A DNA stretch of 64,000 nt from Prostheceraeus crozeri (taxonomy: Eukaryota; Platyhelminthes; Polycladida; Euryleptidae). Below, one piece after another: positions 21,654-34,925 of the stretch (positions are counted from its first letter, which is position 1; each line of letters starts with the position of its first letter). Where the stretch lies: the NCBI GenBank assembly GCA_907163375.1, contig CAJQUW010010416.1, positions 1-64,000 of the forward strand. The letters run 5' to 3'. The translations under genes and the position numbers were made by a program. A model generated the notes under the pieces. That model saw only the letters and a list, made by a program, of their open reading frames with translations, had not been told where the DNA came from and ran no database searches.

Positions 21654-22092
21654 TTAGGATTGTTCAATGAATAGAGTTAGTCATCATGAGACTAAGACAT
21701 CTTCTGCGAGTTGTTGGTTGGCTTCTGATGTCCAATATATTGGACACGGCTATTACGGAGACTTGTGCATGAGTAATAACGAATATTGGTTGTGAATTAG
21801 TGATATCATGCTATAGTTATTGTGCATTCATATTTTCGCTTTAAAATTTGGTCAACATCAGGGGTAAATTCAAAATTTGAATTATGTTTTTCTTTTTTTA
21901 TGTCATCTCATACTTGCAAGTTAAATTTATCTGGCAAGTTGATTCATTTGATGAATCAAAATATTTTTGCATGAAAAACATGGTATTTAATGATTAATAT
22001 GTAGAATCTAGTCATCAATGAACATGGCTCAATATTTCAAAAAATATTTAAAATTTGTCCAATATATTAGACAGCAGTAGAAAAAAGGTTAA

Positions 22093-24209
22093 AGGGACAG
22101 TTATTGATGAGGCCAAACGCTTGTATAGAAATGCAAAAATATTTGGATCACCAGAGAATTAATTGGTCTTGAAACCCGAAAGCAGTTTCAAAACCAATGA
22201 GTGACTCGGAGAAAATAAACCAGTGACATCGCAATAAACCGCACCGGTTTTCAAATTCTTCAGGATTCACTCATGGACGCTTTTCAGCTGGATTGACGGT
22301 CACGTATTCTACATTCATTTCAGCATGCTGATGACCACGACTTCTGTTACTCAGGCTATTGTGAGCCGTGAACACCCGGGGCACCTGCAGACCTAGTGAT
22401 TTTGATGTTCTGATGAGCCACTCGTTCAGAGAATTACTGCAGTACAGAGCTCTTTCCAACAGTACCGCCTTTCCATGGACAGCAATTCGGAATTTGAATT
22501 CCACTTTATTCAAGTATTCCATGTCTTTTAGGATTTGCTAGGCATTTATGGTAGATGACTTTGATAAACGACACGTATTGATCAGCTATCGAATGAGGAA
22601 GTCTTTGTTTCAAATGTTCCTGTCCGAGGCGACGAACGGGAAGAAAACATGGTTTGTCCTGAATCGGGACACTTTGCAATACTTACAAAAGAAGCAGAAT
22701 CAAAGTGTAGCATCATGGAAGTGAATTTCCCACTCAACCCGTACACCTGCATTGTTGGATATGAGAACTAAACAAAGCTTGGCAAAATCAAATACTTACA
22801 ACTCATTTAAAAACAAATCAATCCAAAATGATGTCAAATAATACAGAAATCACAATTGAATTGGTTCAACAAAGTCGATAAGCAGAAATGAAGAATAGGC
22901 CAACATGATGTAAATGTACACGAGATGCAAATGTTATCCCGTATTTGAACCAATTCCGATTTTAATAACATGCGAAGCCTCAGTCGCAAAAATCAATTTT
23001 GTCATGCGCATTCTGTCAATATAATCCAATTAGTCAAGACAACAAAACAACAACTTGCTAGCAGTGGGCCTACAGTCCATTGACAAGTATATGAGTATGA
23101 TTATGGTTCATTCAATAGTGTCCAACAACACAGCGAGAAATGTGCCTACTTTCTCTCATCTAAGACGGAGTCTGCATCAAAAAGATGAGCCTCTCTGTCA
23201 ATCTTGAAAACTTTGCCCCCTTTCATACATAAAATTGTACCCTTTCATAGCGGAAATGTCGGTTGCTACCGACGATGTGTATAGCTCCTTGGTATTTAAT
23301 GATTAATGCACAGCCACTCTTGTCGCTGTGTTCTTCATTCCGTCCAGTTATGATGGCCAAAACTGCATTAAGGCCACCATTTGGTCATTATAGGCTTCTT
23401 TATCAGATGGAGACATCCAGACGGCAAAAGCATAGACAGTTTGCAATAATATATGACTTGTGGTCTGAGTTTTTATCATTAGTTATCCTACCATTTCTTA
23501 TCCATGACGTTATCTGCACACCACAATATAATTAATGCAGACTTGGAATAAACACTGAAATGTGAGGGATAGCAGGCCTTTACTCGATGGGAGAGCCGGC
23601 CTCACAGTTGTCATCATGATTATTTGATTTCCATGGAAGTGAACAACAAGTTAAAGTCACCTACTTCAAATGTAAACTACTTCAATTCAGCTGGAGGTTT
23701 TCAGAATGTCTTCAAAGTGACAATAATTGGTTAGAAAATCCTTTATTTTCCTATGAAATGATATATGAAACATTGAATAAAACGAATGTCTCTTACCGAC
23801 AACTCCGCCGTCTGAAATGATAATTTGTAAATATAACTTCTGATTTTCAACTGCAGATGAGAATGACCTGTCCTTATTCTAGACTAATCAGGCTCGTATT
23901 TGCAATGCCCTCTCTTATCTTACATGTTGGCATAAAAAGTTGTCTTGCATGAAAATGCAGAGAAATTGACATAAGCGGACGAAGTAGGGAATGAATAGAT
24001 GACACCTCTTGACCAGACTTTATAACATGACCAGATCAGTACAGAAGCTCAGTATTGCTTTATGGAATCAATGTTGAAATTTGTTCAGAGATAATCATTG
24101 ATTCATTCCTAATTCACAAGATCTTCCTAACTTCACTTCTAATGGCGCTGTGCTGTATTGCTTTGTAGCTGAATTTGTGACGTCACACATTGGCTTCTTG
24201 TACATTGCT
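22093..24209. other. Unit 2 backbone, blocks B, C and D
   Basis: 22089-22375 matches unit 1. 22542-23650 matches unit 3 (43161-44650). 23650-24209 matches both. Small ORFs such as 23263-23535 are not kept open in unit 3, so none is called. Apparently non-coding flank of the LRR-Ig segment. Confidence 0.6.
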
Positions 24210-25027
24210 CAGGGGTGAGCCGACAAACTTGTATCTGTAACACATTCTGTCACATTTTGATATTCGAGATTTGTCACATTTTGTCACGTACAGATGGGCG
24301 CAAATGTCACATTTTGTCACATGCTCATTGACGTAAAAGTCAGATTTTGTTACATGCTGATGAAAACACATTGCCAAAATTTGAAGCATGCCGGTGCGCA
24401 GAAGATTGGCAGCTCTAAATCTTGCCTTAAAGGCTGATTTTTTAAATAGAGCATTTGACGCAACATTCATGACATATATCAAACGAGGTTTTAACGGGAC
24501 AAAATCGAGAAAAGTCGTTAATTTATTGATTATCTCTAATTATTTCTGTTTATAGTTCCATATGGGTGGTCTCCGTGGCACAGTGGCTAAGTACTTCGCC
24601 TAGCGATCTTTCGGTCGAGGGGTGTCAGTCCTCCAAAGTGTCATTGGAAGTAGTGAGGAAGGGAATTCGGACTTCAACTTTGAAAAGTCGGACAAATAAC
24701 ATCACGATTTGCCTGGAGCAAGTACAAGTCGCCATGTGGAGCAAGGAAGGGGAAAATATCAATCTTGCATATTCCTAATACAAAAATTATCATTTAAGAA
24801 TAAAGGAACATTAGAATAATGACCTCCCAAAAAACATGACTTCGTTATTTCATTCAAAAGAAGTTAATGCTCCTCTGTGACTTTGTTCATGTTTTGTCAG
24901 GATATTTTTTCGCGAATGTGTCACATTTTGTCACACCAACAACAAAAAACACACATTTTGTCACATTTTATTTTGAGATGAAAAATTGTCACATAATGTC
25001 ACGTTTTGTCACATCGGCTCACCCCTG
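24210..25027. mobile_element. hAT-like non-autonomous element (818 bp)
   Basis: Perfect 14-bp inverted termini CAGGGGTGAGCCGA (24210-24223 and 25014-25027), of the CAGGGGTG type common in hAT elements. Interior sides carry many TGTCACATTTTGTCACA repeats pointing inward from both ends. A tRNA-like A-box stretch (TGGCACAGTGGCTAAG, near 24581) lies in the middle. No transposase ORF. No 8-bp target duplication is visible, and the right flank to about 25195 has no counterpart in unit 3. Confidence 0.7.
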
Positions 25028-25194
25028 TTATAGACGATAGCGTGAAGTGCAGCCATGTCAACCGCTTCATTTGACTTCGTATATTCGACACATTGTCATT
25101 ACTCGTGTGTACGTTGTTCTCTCTCCCTTTTCTTCTCATCCACCACTGCCATTTAAAATCTTCACATGACCATTGCCACAACCTTTTTTATTTA

Positions 25195-26290
25195 AGCGGA
25201 TTCTCTATAACAGGATTTCCCAAACACTCTTGCAAACGTCTGGATTAGCATATTTGATTGACAATGGGATCCGTCTAATTTTATATCTAGTAAGCTGCAA
25301 ATTCCAAGAAGCAATGTAACAAGGAATATAATTAAGACAACAAATTTTGCAATTACTTCCTCATAGTAATCTAGCCGCTTAAGGACGGAGGTCCTTTTTA
25401 TTTTCTTTCATCTGGCGAGTTGTACAAATGTAAAACAATCTCAAGTGCCGATCTGACGAGGTGTGGCCGTCCTATTTACATTGATTTCGTCCTCAAGAGG
25501 TTGAAGCTCTCTTTAAGCATCATTTTATTGAATCTCAAGTCTTTTCACTTGATGCAAGCTTTCTCCTTTGATTCACTAACAAAACATTTAATGATCCTCT
25601 TTTCCATTCATCTTTCTACCTACGCCTCGCACTGACCTGCGATAATATTTCAAAGGTCATTTCATATGAAAGCAACGTTTTAAAAAGCAAAGAAATTACT
25701 AAACAATTTTGTTGCTCTATCAGACACAAGTGGGCTACAGCTTCCAATATTTTGAGCAGGAAAAGCACTGAAATGACAGAAGCTGTGAAATATTCTTATG
25801 AAAAAGATCCATCAAGAAAGAATTGATGCGAGACATGAAACTGGTAGTGCAGAAATAGCCTGATTGATAGCGAAATCAACTTCAAGGAAATCAGATGTAG
25901 CATGTTCATCACGAGATCATTGCGGTCCGTGAAAATGATGCCACAGTCCGCAGTTTGGGAGCTCTATGACAATAGAGGACCAGAACGCACATGCGCATTG
26001 AAAGCAATGCATTGACAGCGATATGCAAGCGATGGGGGTTTCCAGTGGTTGACAATGGGAAGATACCGGCAGCTTGTCGTTGTACTTTGCACTGATTTAC
26101 GGTTGTTATCATTTCTCTTTAATTGTAAAATCATTTTGATGAAATAGTTTTCAATATATCTCCTTTTGGTCAGAATTTCAACCATGGAGGGTTTCAGATT
26201 TGATTCTTCTTAAGATCTAGCAGCGTTGACCTTTGTCGATGTCTAAACGAGCAGGTAAAGTTGTCATCATGAAACATCTGTTAGCTCATG
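25195..26290. other. Unit 2 backbone, block E
   Basis: Matches unit 3 at 45270-45370 plus 57118-58085, with the Tc1 insertion point of unit 3 falling at 25316 here (sequence AATGTAACAAGG, the empty site). A minus-strand ORF of 67 codons (25909-26112) is also open in unit 3 (57707-57910) but resembles nothing I know. Confidence 0.6.
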
Positions 26291-26767
26291 CTACCGTGAC
26301 CAGTGGGACTGCTTTTATCATTTTTGAACTTAAATGACTTTTTTCATCTTCTTAAAAGTGCTTTCTGGTTGCAGTTATCCTTCCACGACTCAATTGAAAG
26401 TCATCACATTGTCGGAAGTCATCATGACCTGCTCTGCACACACTTTTTAAATTTGCTCCAATTATGTCTTTCCAATCTCTTGGTTACATTAACAATCCTT
26501 CAGTGTACAACGGGAACGATTTGATTTTTCCTGACGTCATTCAAGTGGACCTTAATTCGATCAATATTTGGCAAACGCTGTATCGCCAAATGTTGAGCAG
26601 TTATTTTGACTTATATAACATGTTGACGTGGCATAAAAGTGAAGGTTTTAACCTCATACTCGTATGTTGTCAAAGAAGATTTCGAGACAAAAATCATTCG
26701 CGTGATGAATAGGATACAACGAACGGCCACCCATGAGTGATATCTACTAGACTTCAGCTACATGCAT
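26291..26767. other. Start of unit-2-specific block, no gene
   Basis: Sequence absent from the matching place in unit 3. No supported coding region; the plus-strand ORFs here are short and unlike known families. Confidence 0.4.
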
Positions 26768-26969
26768 CCCGAGTAAAAAAATATGTTATGCTTTCTAAGC
26801 GTCATGGTACGCGCGCGGCAAACTTAGTAGGCGACATAGAAGCACGCAAAACCATGATATGCCTACTAGGCACATATCAAGCACCTACTAGATTGATTAA
26901 GCAAAGTTTGCCATGGCATGATGATTACTAGGCACATATCAAGCACCTGCTAAATCGGCTAAGCAAGCA

Positions 26970-29900
26970 ATATTTTTTTTCTGTTCTTATCAAGCATCAT
27001 CAGGGTTGAAGGGTTTCTCGCGGCGCTAATTGATCAGACAAAGTTTACTAAGCGGCACTATAATTTTGAGCGGCTAATAAGGGCCAATAATATATAATAT
27101 ATTATAATATAACTTATTTTAATAATCATATAAATAAGAAGCCAATCTGGGTCATTGTCATGAAAATGTCAAATGCTTTATTACTTATCCCAGTCAACTA
27201 AATATCTTCGTCAAACGCAACTAGGTGTATTTTGCTGTACACCAGATCAATGCATATTAAACGAAAGTATAGTTGTAGGAAAAGTTATCTTTAAATGGCC
27301 AGTTGATACATACGTGTTTCATCAAAATAATTTTAGAACTAAGAATAGACTATGATTTTAGAACTAGAACTTAATAATTTTAGAACATGACACGACCATT
27401 CACAACTTAAACACTTCGAGTTCATCACTGACACTCCAACAGCACAATTACCGAAATGCGGTGAAGTGTTCCCGTTTCAAATGCCAACAATCATGTCATG
27501 CAATTACATCATGCTTCCCCTAGTCAGGGAGTCCTCTGAGCATAGGATTCGCTAATTCTTTCACTTATAGTTAGACTTGAGATCATTTTTTTCATTTCCT
27601 TCAGAATATTGTTTGTTGGGTAATAACGTAGCAAGCAAATTTTATTAAATATAGAGCATCTGCATGTCGCATGTTTAATTACAATTTTACTAAATTTCTT
27701 GCTCGGTATTTTCCTTAAGACAGTAAGACATAATGCATTCTCTTGAAATAGTGTGTGTGAGCTTTAGTTGGGCCGTGCGCAGTGAAGCCATCTAGATAAA
27801 TGTGTAAGTCCGATTGGCATGTAAACGCTCGGTACCTAAGTTTTGCTCACGTAATTGGCGCAGTATGTTGCTGATGCGCCATGAGAGATAAGCTACCAAC
27901 GGAACTCAAAGAACTCCTCGATCCTCTCTCACTAATGAATATTTGGAGATTCTAAATTTGTTAGTGATATTTATTCGACTAAATTTGATCAGATCTTGAA
28001 AAGCTGCAGATAAAACTCTTATAACTATATAATAAGAGAGGTGCCGACATGATAAACTTTCAATCATTCTTGACTTTTTGTACAACGTTCAGTAGCCCTT
28101 AATTTCTTATGGCACCGGAGTTTACAGTAAGTCCCCCTCAAATACCAAGCTTCAGGATTTTCGCTTCCGGTAGCTTGCCCCGGAGTAAGCTTTAGGGAGG
28201 TATTCATTTGAATGCGCTTGATCAATCTTTGCTTCACGCTGCTGCGTCAGGACAATTGACACTTCTTCTCTGTTCTTCTTCTCAACCATGAGCCAACATG
28301 AACATATAATTTCGAGGGAAAATATAAATCCTTTCAATTGAATAAAATTAACAGCATAATTTCAACTTAAATAAACTCCAACATTTGAAGCAATGCAACT
28401 GATTGGCCTCATCTTCGAGATGGACTGAGAGTTTCAGGAGCATATCATCTTTATAAACCATCGACCAAATCAGAACAGAAATAACTTTTCAGCATGACAA
28501 AATTGAGTTTGATACGATGAAATAATCAGTTTCAAAGCGTCGAACCACGCATGTTCTCTTTCTCCTGTGATTAAGCATCACCGGGATTGAACAGGCCGCG
28601 GGCACGGCCTTCCGATTAATTTTATTGGGCCTCTGTTGACCATTAACTATGCATTCCCTCTAGAGGAAATCGTTTAGTCAATAAAAAAGGAAAACACCAT
28701 TATAGGAGCATGTATAGTAATTGTAACATATTTAAAGATAGCTACCTAAACGTGCTCTATCTGACATAAATGTTGCGAACTGATTCTTGAATAGTAAACA
28801 AAGATACTAACTTATGCATGCAATTATGCGTAGTTTATCTCAAATAAAATTGTCAGAATCCTATATTCTAGTCTACATGAATTTTCATAGCAGCAAATCA
28901 AAAATCAGGCACCACCATTCTGCTAAGGTCCACATTGTTTCCATCGACTTTTGAAAGCGCGGGACGCCGAAGTGCCGTCAACTTCTGCATAATTTTAGCG
29001 CCAGTAGAAATCAACCTCAAAAGAAAGGGGATCTTGATTTTTTCCGTGCTGCTATAATGACTATGATCTCCCATCAAAAGATTACTTTATATCTCGATTA
29101 ATTGGAAATAATCTCGAGGAATTAATGAATGATTGGATTTCAATGCAAACACATATAATAATAGTAGCGCCTACTGCCTGTGTTCTTGACAGTCGATGGT
29201 AGAGCAGTGTCTGAAGTTAGCGGCATTCGATCAATTTTAATTGACATCGCACGTTGTCAACCCCTGCCGGTTTTGATTACTCCAGCCGGTTTCAGCCTTG
29301 ACTCATTTATATTATTTATATTGATAGAACTTTCTAGCAATGCATTCCCAATTTAATGTGTATTTAACTAACTTTTGTAAAATGCTTTAAAAGCAGGTTT
29401 CGTTACAGATCGCAGATTTCCTTTGCTAAGACTGGCCGGTACTTTGGCAATGTTTTCCACGGTTTTTATGCAAGTATTTGAGCATTCCAAAATCTTGCTC
29501 CGGTGCAGGGTTGTGAGTACAATTTCTGTGCATGGTTTATATTTCTTAAAACTATATTTATCACTGTTCTAAACTTGCGGAAAAGCCCTAAGCATGCTAA
29601 TATGTTTCAATGAAAACAGAATATTTTGGAAATCGTAAAAACAACCTCAGGTTAAAATTTTGGTTAAGCATCGTTTTCGATAACAAATGTGCACATTCAG
29701 CATCTGCTTTTGGTTGTTAAAAAAAGAAGTTGCAGAGGCCTGCTGCTCACAGTGGGCCAATGATCCTGATTTCTATAGTAGCCTACTACAGAATTAGCTG
29801 ATCACAAAGCTAATCAGATCCATGATGTGGCCCGCTACTAGAACCGTTTGCCCACCTTTGAGCTGGATGATTCACATGCAACATGCAAAACTTGCAAGTC

Positions 29901-31842
29901 ATGGCATACATATACATGTACATTTGAAAAATTTCTCTTCTTTGTCCATGACTCGCTCACCTACGAAATTTGTTTCATGAATAGCTAGCAGTTTCTCTAC
30001 TTGAAGCACATGTACATGTATGTTCTCTGCCAGAACTGCATGTGCATATATTAGTTTTGCAATTTCCAATTCATATCTACAAGCAGTGGCAGTAGAAACG
30101 CATCGTATCACTTTGGCCTACAGACAAAAAAAGTGCGAACTGAAGTAAAGGGCGAACAGATCTCTCCAAATGTGCACTTATAGCACAAAGCAACTAATAT
30201 TTAAGACTACAGTTGATGAGCAATCATAAAGGTCAATCGCTTTGCAAATTTCAATTTTCAACAAATACACGTTGTCATGTCTTAATAGTTATTTCCTGTA
30301 ACGTAAGTTATGCAATTGTCATTCATATCTTGACATCCACTCCACTTTCTGTTACGGTTTTACTAATTCACATGTTTTCCTGACAACAATTTTTCAACTG
30401 CACAAACCAAGAAAAGCATCTGCACATTTGAATTTAGAACTGCACAAATTGTATCCAGTTGCAAATTAAAAACCCTAGTGCATGAGAGTGACCATGATCT
30501 ACCATGGACGTTACATAGAGAAGGATCTGCCGCGATAATTGGTGTGGTACATTCGAATATACTGTATAACAACAGTTTCCATTTCCTAAACCTGAGGATT
30601 CGCGTTGTTGTATTTCTCTTGGAGAACACATTAAGAGAACACATTACGTGCTTTTATGTCGGCCATCCTTATTAGGTACTAGTCTCAAAAGGGTATTTCG
30701 GTCTATCTTTCAGTATTTGTACAAATCTCATGGTTCCTATTTCATCAAAGTATAGAGCCCTAATGATTGTTAGGTGGACGTTGCTTTGAAACCTTTGCAT
30801 ATATCAATTTAAGAGATAATAAGAGACAAAAGGTCTGATCAACTCAAGACATAAGTTCGTTATGCTGAAATCACATTTTTTAACTTCATTTAAGTTAGAT
30901 GAAAAAACAAAAAAATATCATGCGAACAGCGAAAACTGAAAATACAATCCCAAGTTGCATCAGTAAAGAAAAATGCCTAATATAGTCATTTTACTTCCTG
31001 TCTTTGACTAAGCATGATTTAAATAAACTAGAGCTATAATTGGAAATTTACAGCTCTAATAATCGTATCATGGCATTACTGAGTGAGGGACAACTGATTT
31101 GTCAATAAAGGACATTAACGTCTTTGATTCCCCGACCGCTTCCTATGGTAGGTTCTAATCAGTGTATTTGACATACTAATCATTGTATTTGACACACGTG
31201 CTGAAGTGACAGCAAGTGCACCTTGAGTTTTTGGGTCGACCTTGGGTAAGTGATACTAAACTTGTGCTTTCTATTAATGCTGAATTTATACAGATCAAGT
31301 TACAAAAATTAATATTTTGATTTAAATCTTAGGAGAGCCACAGGATAAGAGCATAAAGTTCTGATATTTTATCAAATTTCCACTGGATTCACAGAATATT
31401 TCAAAAGTGAAGTACTTGTGATTATTAGATATTTCATTCTGGGCTTGACAACACCGTGCATTGAAAGTTCATACATATTGTATCCACTGTAAGTTTACAT
31501 GTATTTTGTTACATTGGTGCATATTGAATTTTCATATATTCCGTATATTTTACATCTTCGCAGTTATCTTCGCACCCTTAACTTTCTGCGATAGCCAACA
31601 TTTATCCAAAAATAAATTCATTCCAATTTCGCATTTTAGATATGTTTAACCATGCACTTACTGCGCAGCTATAATATTGATCAAGTTTGCTTATATTTCC
31701 GAATGATAAATTAAAGGCAATTGCTTTGCTATGAGCAATATGTAACTCAATCATAATTAAATCAAAGGTCTTCAATTAGTCAATATATCAATGTAGTCAA
31801 ATTAAAAGAAAACTTTATGACGTAATACATGTACTTAGGCTA
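26970..31842. other. AT-rich region without recognised genes
   Basis: Only scattered short ORFs (largest about 93 codons, minus strand 30363-30644), none with recognisable domains. Part of the candidate outer element. Confidence 0.5.
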
Positions 31843-32159
31843 CCCGAGTAAAATTACCGTTGTCAGTTTAACAAATACTTACCAAGTACTTGGCATTAAA
31901 GTTCTAAACATTTAAGAAATATTTATCAAACCTAGTACATTTCCTAAACTTTTACTAAATATTTAGCAAACTTTCCAAACTTCCACAAAATATTTGGCAG
32001 ATTTTCTGAACTTTTACGAAATGTTTAGTAAATATTTTGTAAATTTTCCAAACTTTTACAAAACATTTAGCAAATTATTTCTAGCTTTTATAATATGTTT
32101 AGTAAATAATAAGCAAATTTTATCCTACTTCATAGGCGATTACGAAACATTTGCAAATT

Positions 32160-34369
32160 TGAATTCATGAAAAATATCTTCTTGTATGAAATGTTCTATA
32201 TTTATCAAATAGAAAACCAAAACAATCATAATTCGGCAAAAAGATAGCTAGTAAAACGCTCTGCTTGAATTATTCATGCTCAAAATCGTTCAAAATCCGT
32301 ACGGCATATAAAACTGCATGACTAGAATAAAATGACTGATCTTGCTAAAATTATGATTTGTACGATAACATTCATACAGATTAAAAAACTGAGCCCTGCT
32401 CCCCAAAGTAAACAGCAGAAGGAATGGATATCCTTCAAAAATACAATTTTTCATACGTATTTGGAAAATGAACAGAGTTTTATATATATCTTTTTTATAT
32501 CTTTTTAACCGTTTGAACACTTGCTGCGATGAAAAGTTTCTCAGAAATCGTTCACCATATTTCTTTCTCTTCCATTGAGAAATGTAGTAGGAGTTGATCT
32601 GCAACAAACAGGAAATACATTATAAATATGCGATAAATGATAAGTTGATGATGGAACATAGACGTTCTGCATATAGACAGATAAGCTTCATTTAAATGAA
32701 AAATAATGCAAAATATTGCAATTGAAGAGTATTTGATAATTGCTATGTTTCTTGTATTGGAGATTTATACTATTAATATAGGATTATAACATAATAATGC
32801 AAATGCGCCCCGCTGTGATCTTGCAGATGAAAAATATCGCCAAAAGTTTCATTTTACTTGTTTATTGTCACAACTGCGTTTCGTCTGCTCTCATGGGGGG
32901 ATGCATCCCGGCATCCCCCCTTCTGACCACCACTGCACACGTAAAACGCTGCTTGATAGTGATATATTTCCTATCAGAACAACTAAATGTCGGAACTTAC
33001 ACTCCTTCATTTAAAGCGGCCGTCTTGAAATGTATTAATAGATGAAAAGTATTAATTTAATAATTGCAGGATCACAGAACCGAATCCTAGTCCTGACCTT
33101 ATTAGTGATATTCATGTGGAAAGATATCTTTCATCAGACTGCTGGAGCAGGATATTAAATATGAAAATCCGCAAAATCTGAACCATCAGGAAAAGTGCAT
33201 GAAAATATGAAATTCTTTCAAAATTATGTCTGAAAGCAACTAAATGAAGTTAAATAATTTTGGGTCCAAAAGTCCTGGAAGACTTCAAGCCATGTGCTGC
33301 TGACTTAGCAACTCTCCCCAACTCCCAGTCAAAATATTGCGTAACACATACTCGTATAAAATTAGTTCAAGCCCTTCACAATTGATCTGACAATTGAAAA
33401 CAGGTTTTAATTTTCGAACTAAAATGGATCCATTTGTCTTCAGTTTTGATAATATTTTTTACAGATGTCAATATTTTGATGAAGAACATTTTTTAAACGT
33501 GGAGTTATTCATATCGATATGTGATTGATACAGATGTGAATCATTGCTTAATCGTAATGTTTTTAACAAGTAGGTACACAGAACTGATTTTTAACACATA
33601 ATTTCCATGCTTGCAAATATCATTTCCTCTTCGTTTTTTCCTTCTTCATTTCTATGAAGAAAAATGTGATTTTTTTCAAAACTTGGATTGGCAGTATAAA
33701 GCGGCCTCGTTCACATCAGAACAAAGAAATTGAAACACTTCTCAATTAGCTATCTACGAGCACCAAACATTTCAAGCAGCAAATTTGATCTAAAAAATTA
33801 ACTATGGCAAAAACGAGCCAAACTAAATATAACACAAAGATTAATATCTTGATTTGAAATTTAGAGCCTGCAGTCAATACCCTGAGTCGAAAGTCAAAGC
33901 CTTAAACACTAATCGCCTTATCTTTTGCATCTAGCTCTTGAAATGATTGATTGATTCTTATGAAATGAAATTAGCTCTTGAGAATAAATCGAAATATAAA
34001 CGCACTTTTGAATAATTCTTTTACTATTTCCAATACTCATTAAAAGTAAATTCTCAGGAAAATTCATTGATTTAGCACATTGGATTTGCTGATACGCACC
34101 CGCATTGACAACTCTATCACCGGTTCTTAAAAAAAATTTGTTACTTTTATATGAAAGAAAGACATGTCTGATCTTTAATCATGCTATTAAAAAAAGATTG
34201 TTGAAATTAGTCGATCTGAAATGAATACATGTACGAATTGCGAACAGCTTATGTTAAAATACTGTTAATGTTGTAACAGAGAAATATGACTATAACATAC
34301 TATCTATCGCAAAATGTTATGACTGAACTGGAATAATGACAACAATAATAATCTACCTAAAGTTGGGAG
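32160..34369. other. AT-rich region without recognised genes
   Basis: A 105-codon minus-strand ORF (32290-32607), rich in Phe, Tyr and Lys, has no family resemblance. A short G/C-rich hairpin (GGGGGGATGC / GCATCCCCCC) lies near 32895-32922. Confidence 0.45.
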
Positions 34370-34925
34370 GTAGAATAATTAAATATTGAGTTGCATCCTC
34401 AGTTGAAAATAATTGAAACACATCTGAATTGCTGCTATTTCATCCAAAATCAGGAATCATCAGCAAGCCTAGTTCACATCTCTCAAGATCGACACTCCCT
34501 ATTTAAGGTTGCAGCCATGCCTGGGTAAATTTGGGATTTGCAATTAGCAAGTTAGTGAAATTTCGATTCATTAAATATCACTTTAAACACACTGCTGGCA
34601 AATCGCCTAAGTAAGTGCGCCTGTAATAATTAATAATAACTTCTTTTTGCATACACAATATAAATAGAATAATTAAATAGTTCTATTTGATTTTTAATAT
34701 TGAAAACAATGCTTTCTTATTCCATTTCCATTGTGTTTGCAAAAAGCAGTTTTTATATTAAATTTATATTTTTTTAAATATTAAATTTTATATTATCATA
34801 TTAATTATTGCAGGTGCAGTAACTTAGGCAATTTGCCAGCATCAATGCGTTTAAAGTGATATTTTATGAATGCCCGTCGAAATTTCACTAACTTGCTATT
34901 TGGAAATCTTAGAATCTTTAGAATT
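34370..34925. repeat. Foldback repeat, copy 3
   Basis: 34370-34690 carries the ~320-bp monomer in the orientation opposite to 1-310. After an AT-rich spacer, 34805-34925 returns in the inverted orientation (AACTTAGGCAATTTGCCAGC...). Same family as copies at 1 and 15150. Confidence 0.65.

Larger units (their letters stand above)
18825..22088 (-). mobile_element. piggyBac-family DNA transposon, nearly whole
   Basis: Left end CCCCTTTTTCTACTG (18825-18839) and right end, read inward, CCTTTTTTCTACTGCTG form the inverted termini. TTAA follows the right end (22089-22092). The left TTAA is reduced to a single A. Unit 1 shows the empty site as GAGTTAAAGG near 2998. Length 3.26 kb. Contents: a 589-codon transposase, an overlapping 132-codon ORF upstream, and palindromic TCCAATATATTGGA repeats near both ends. 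Confidence 0.93.

Noticed and set aside
24566-24660. Separate tRNA-derived SINE
   Set aside because: A-box resemblance only; the B-box is degenerate and no tail or flanking duplication separates it from the hAT-like element.
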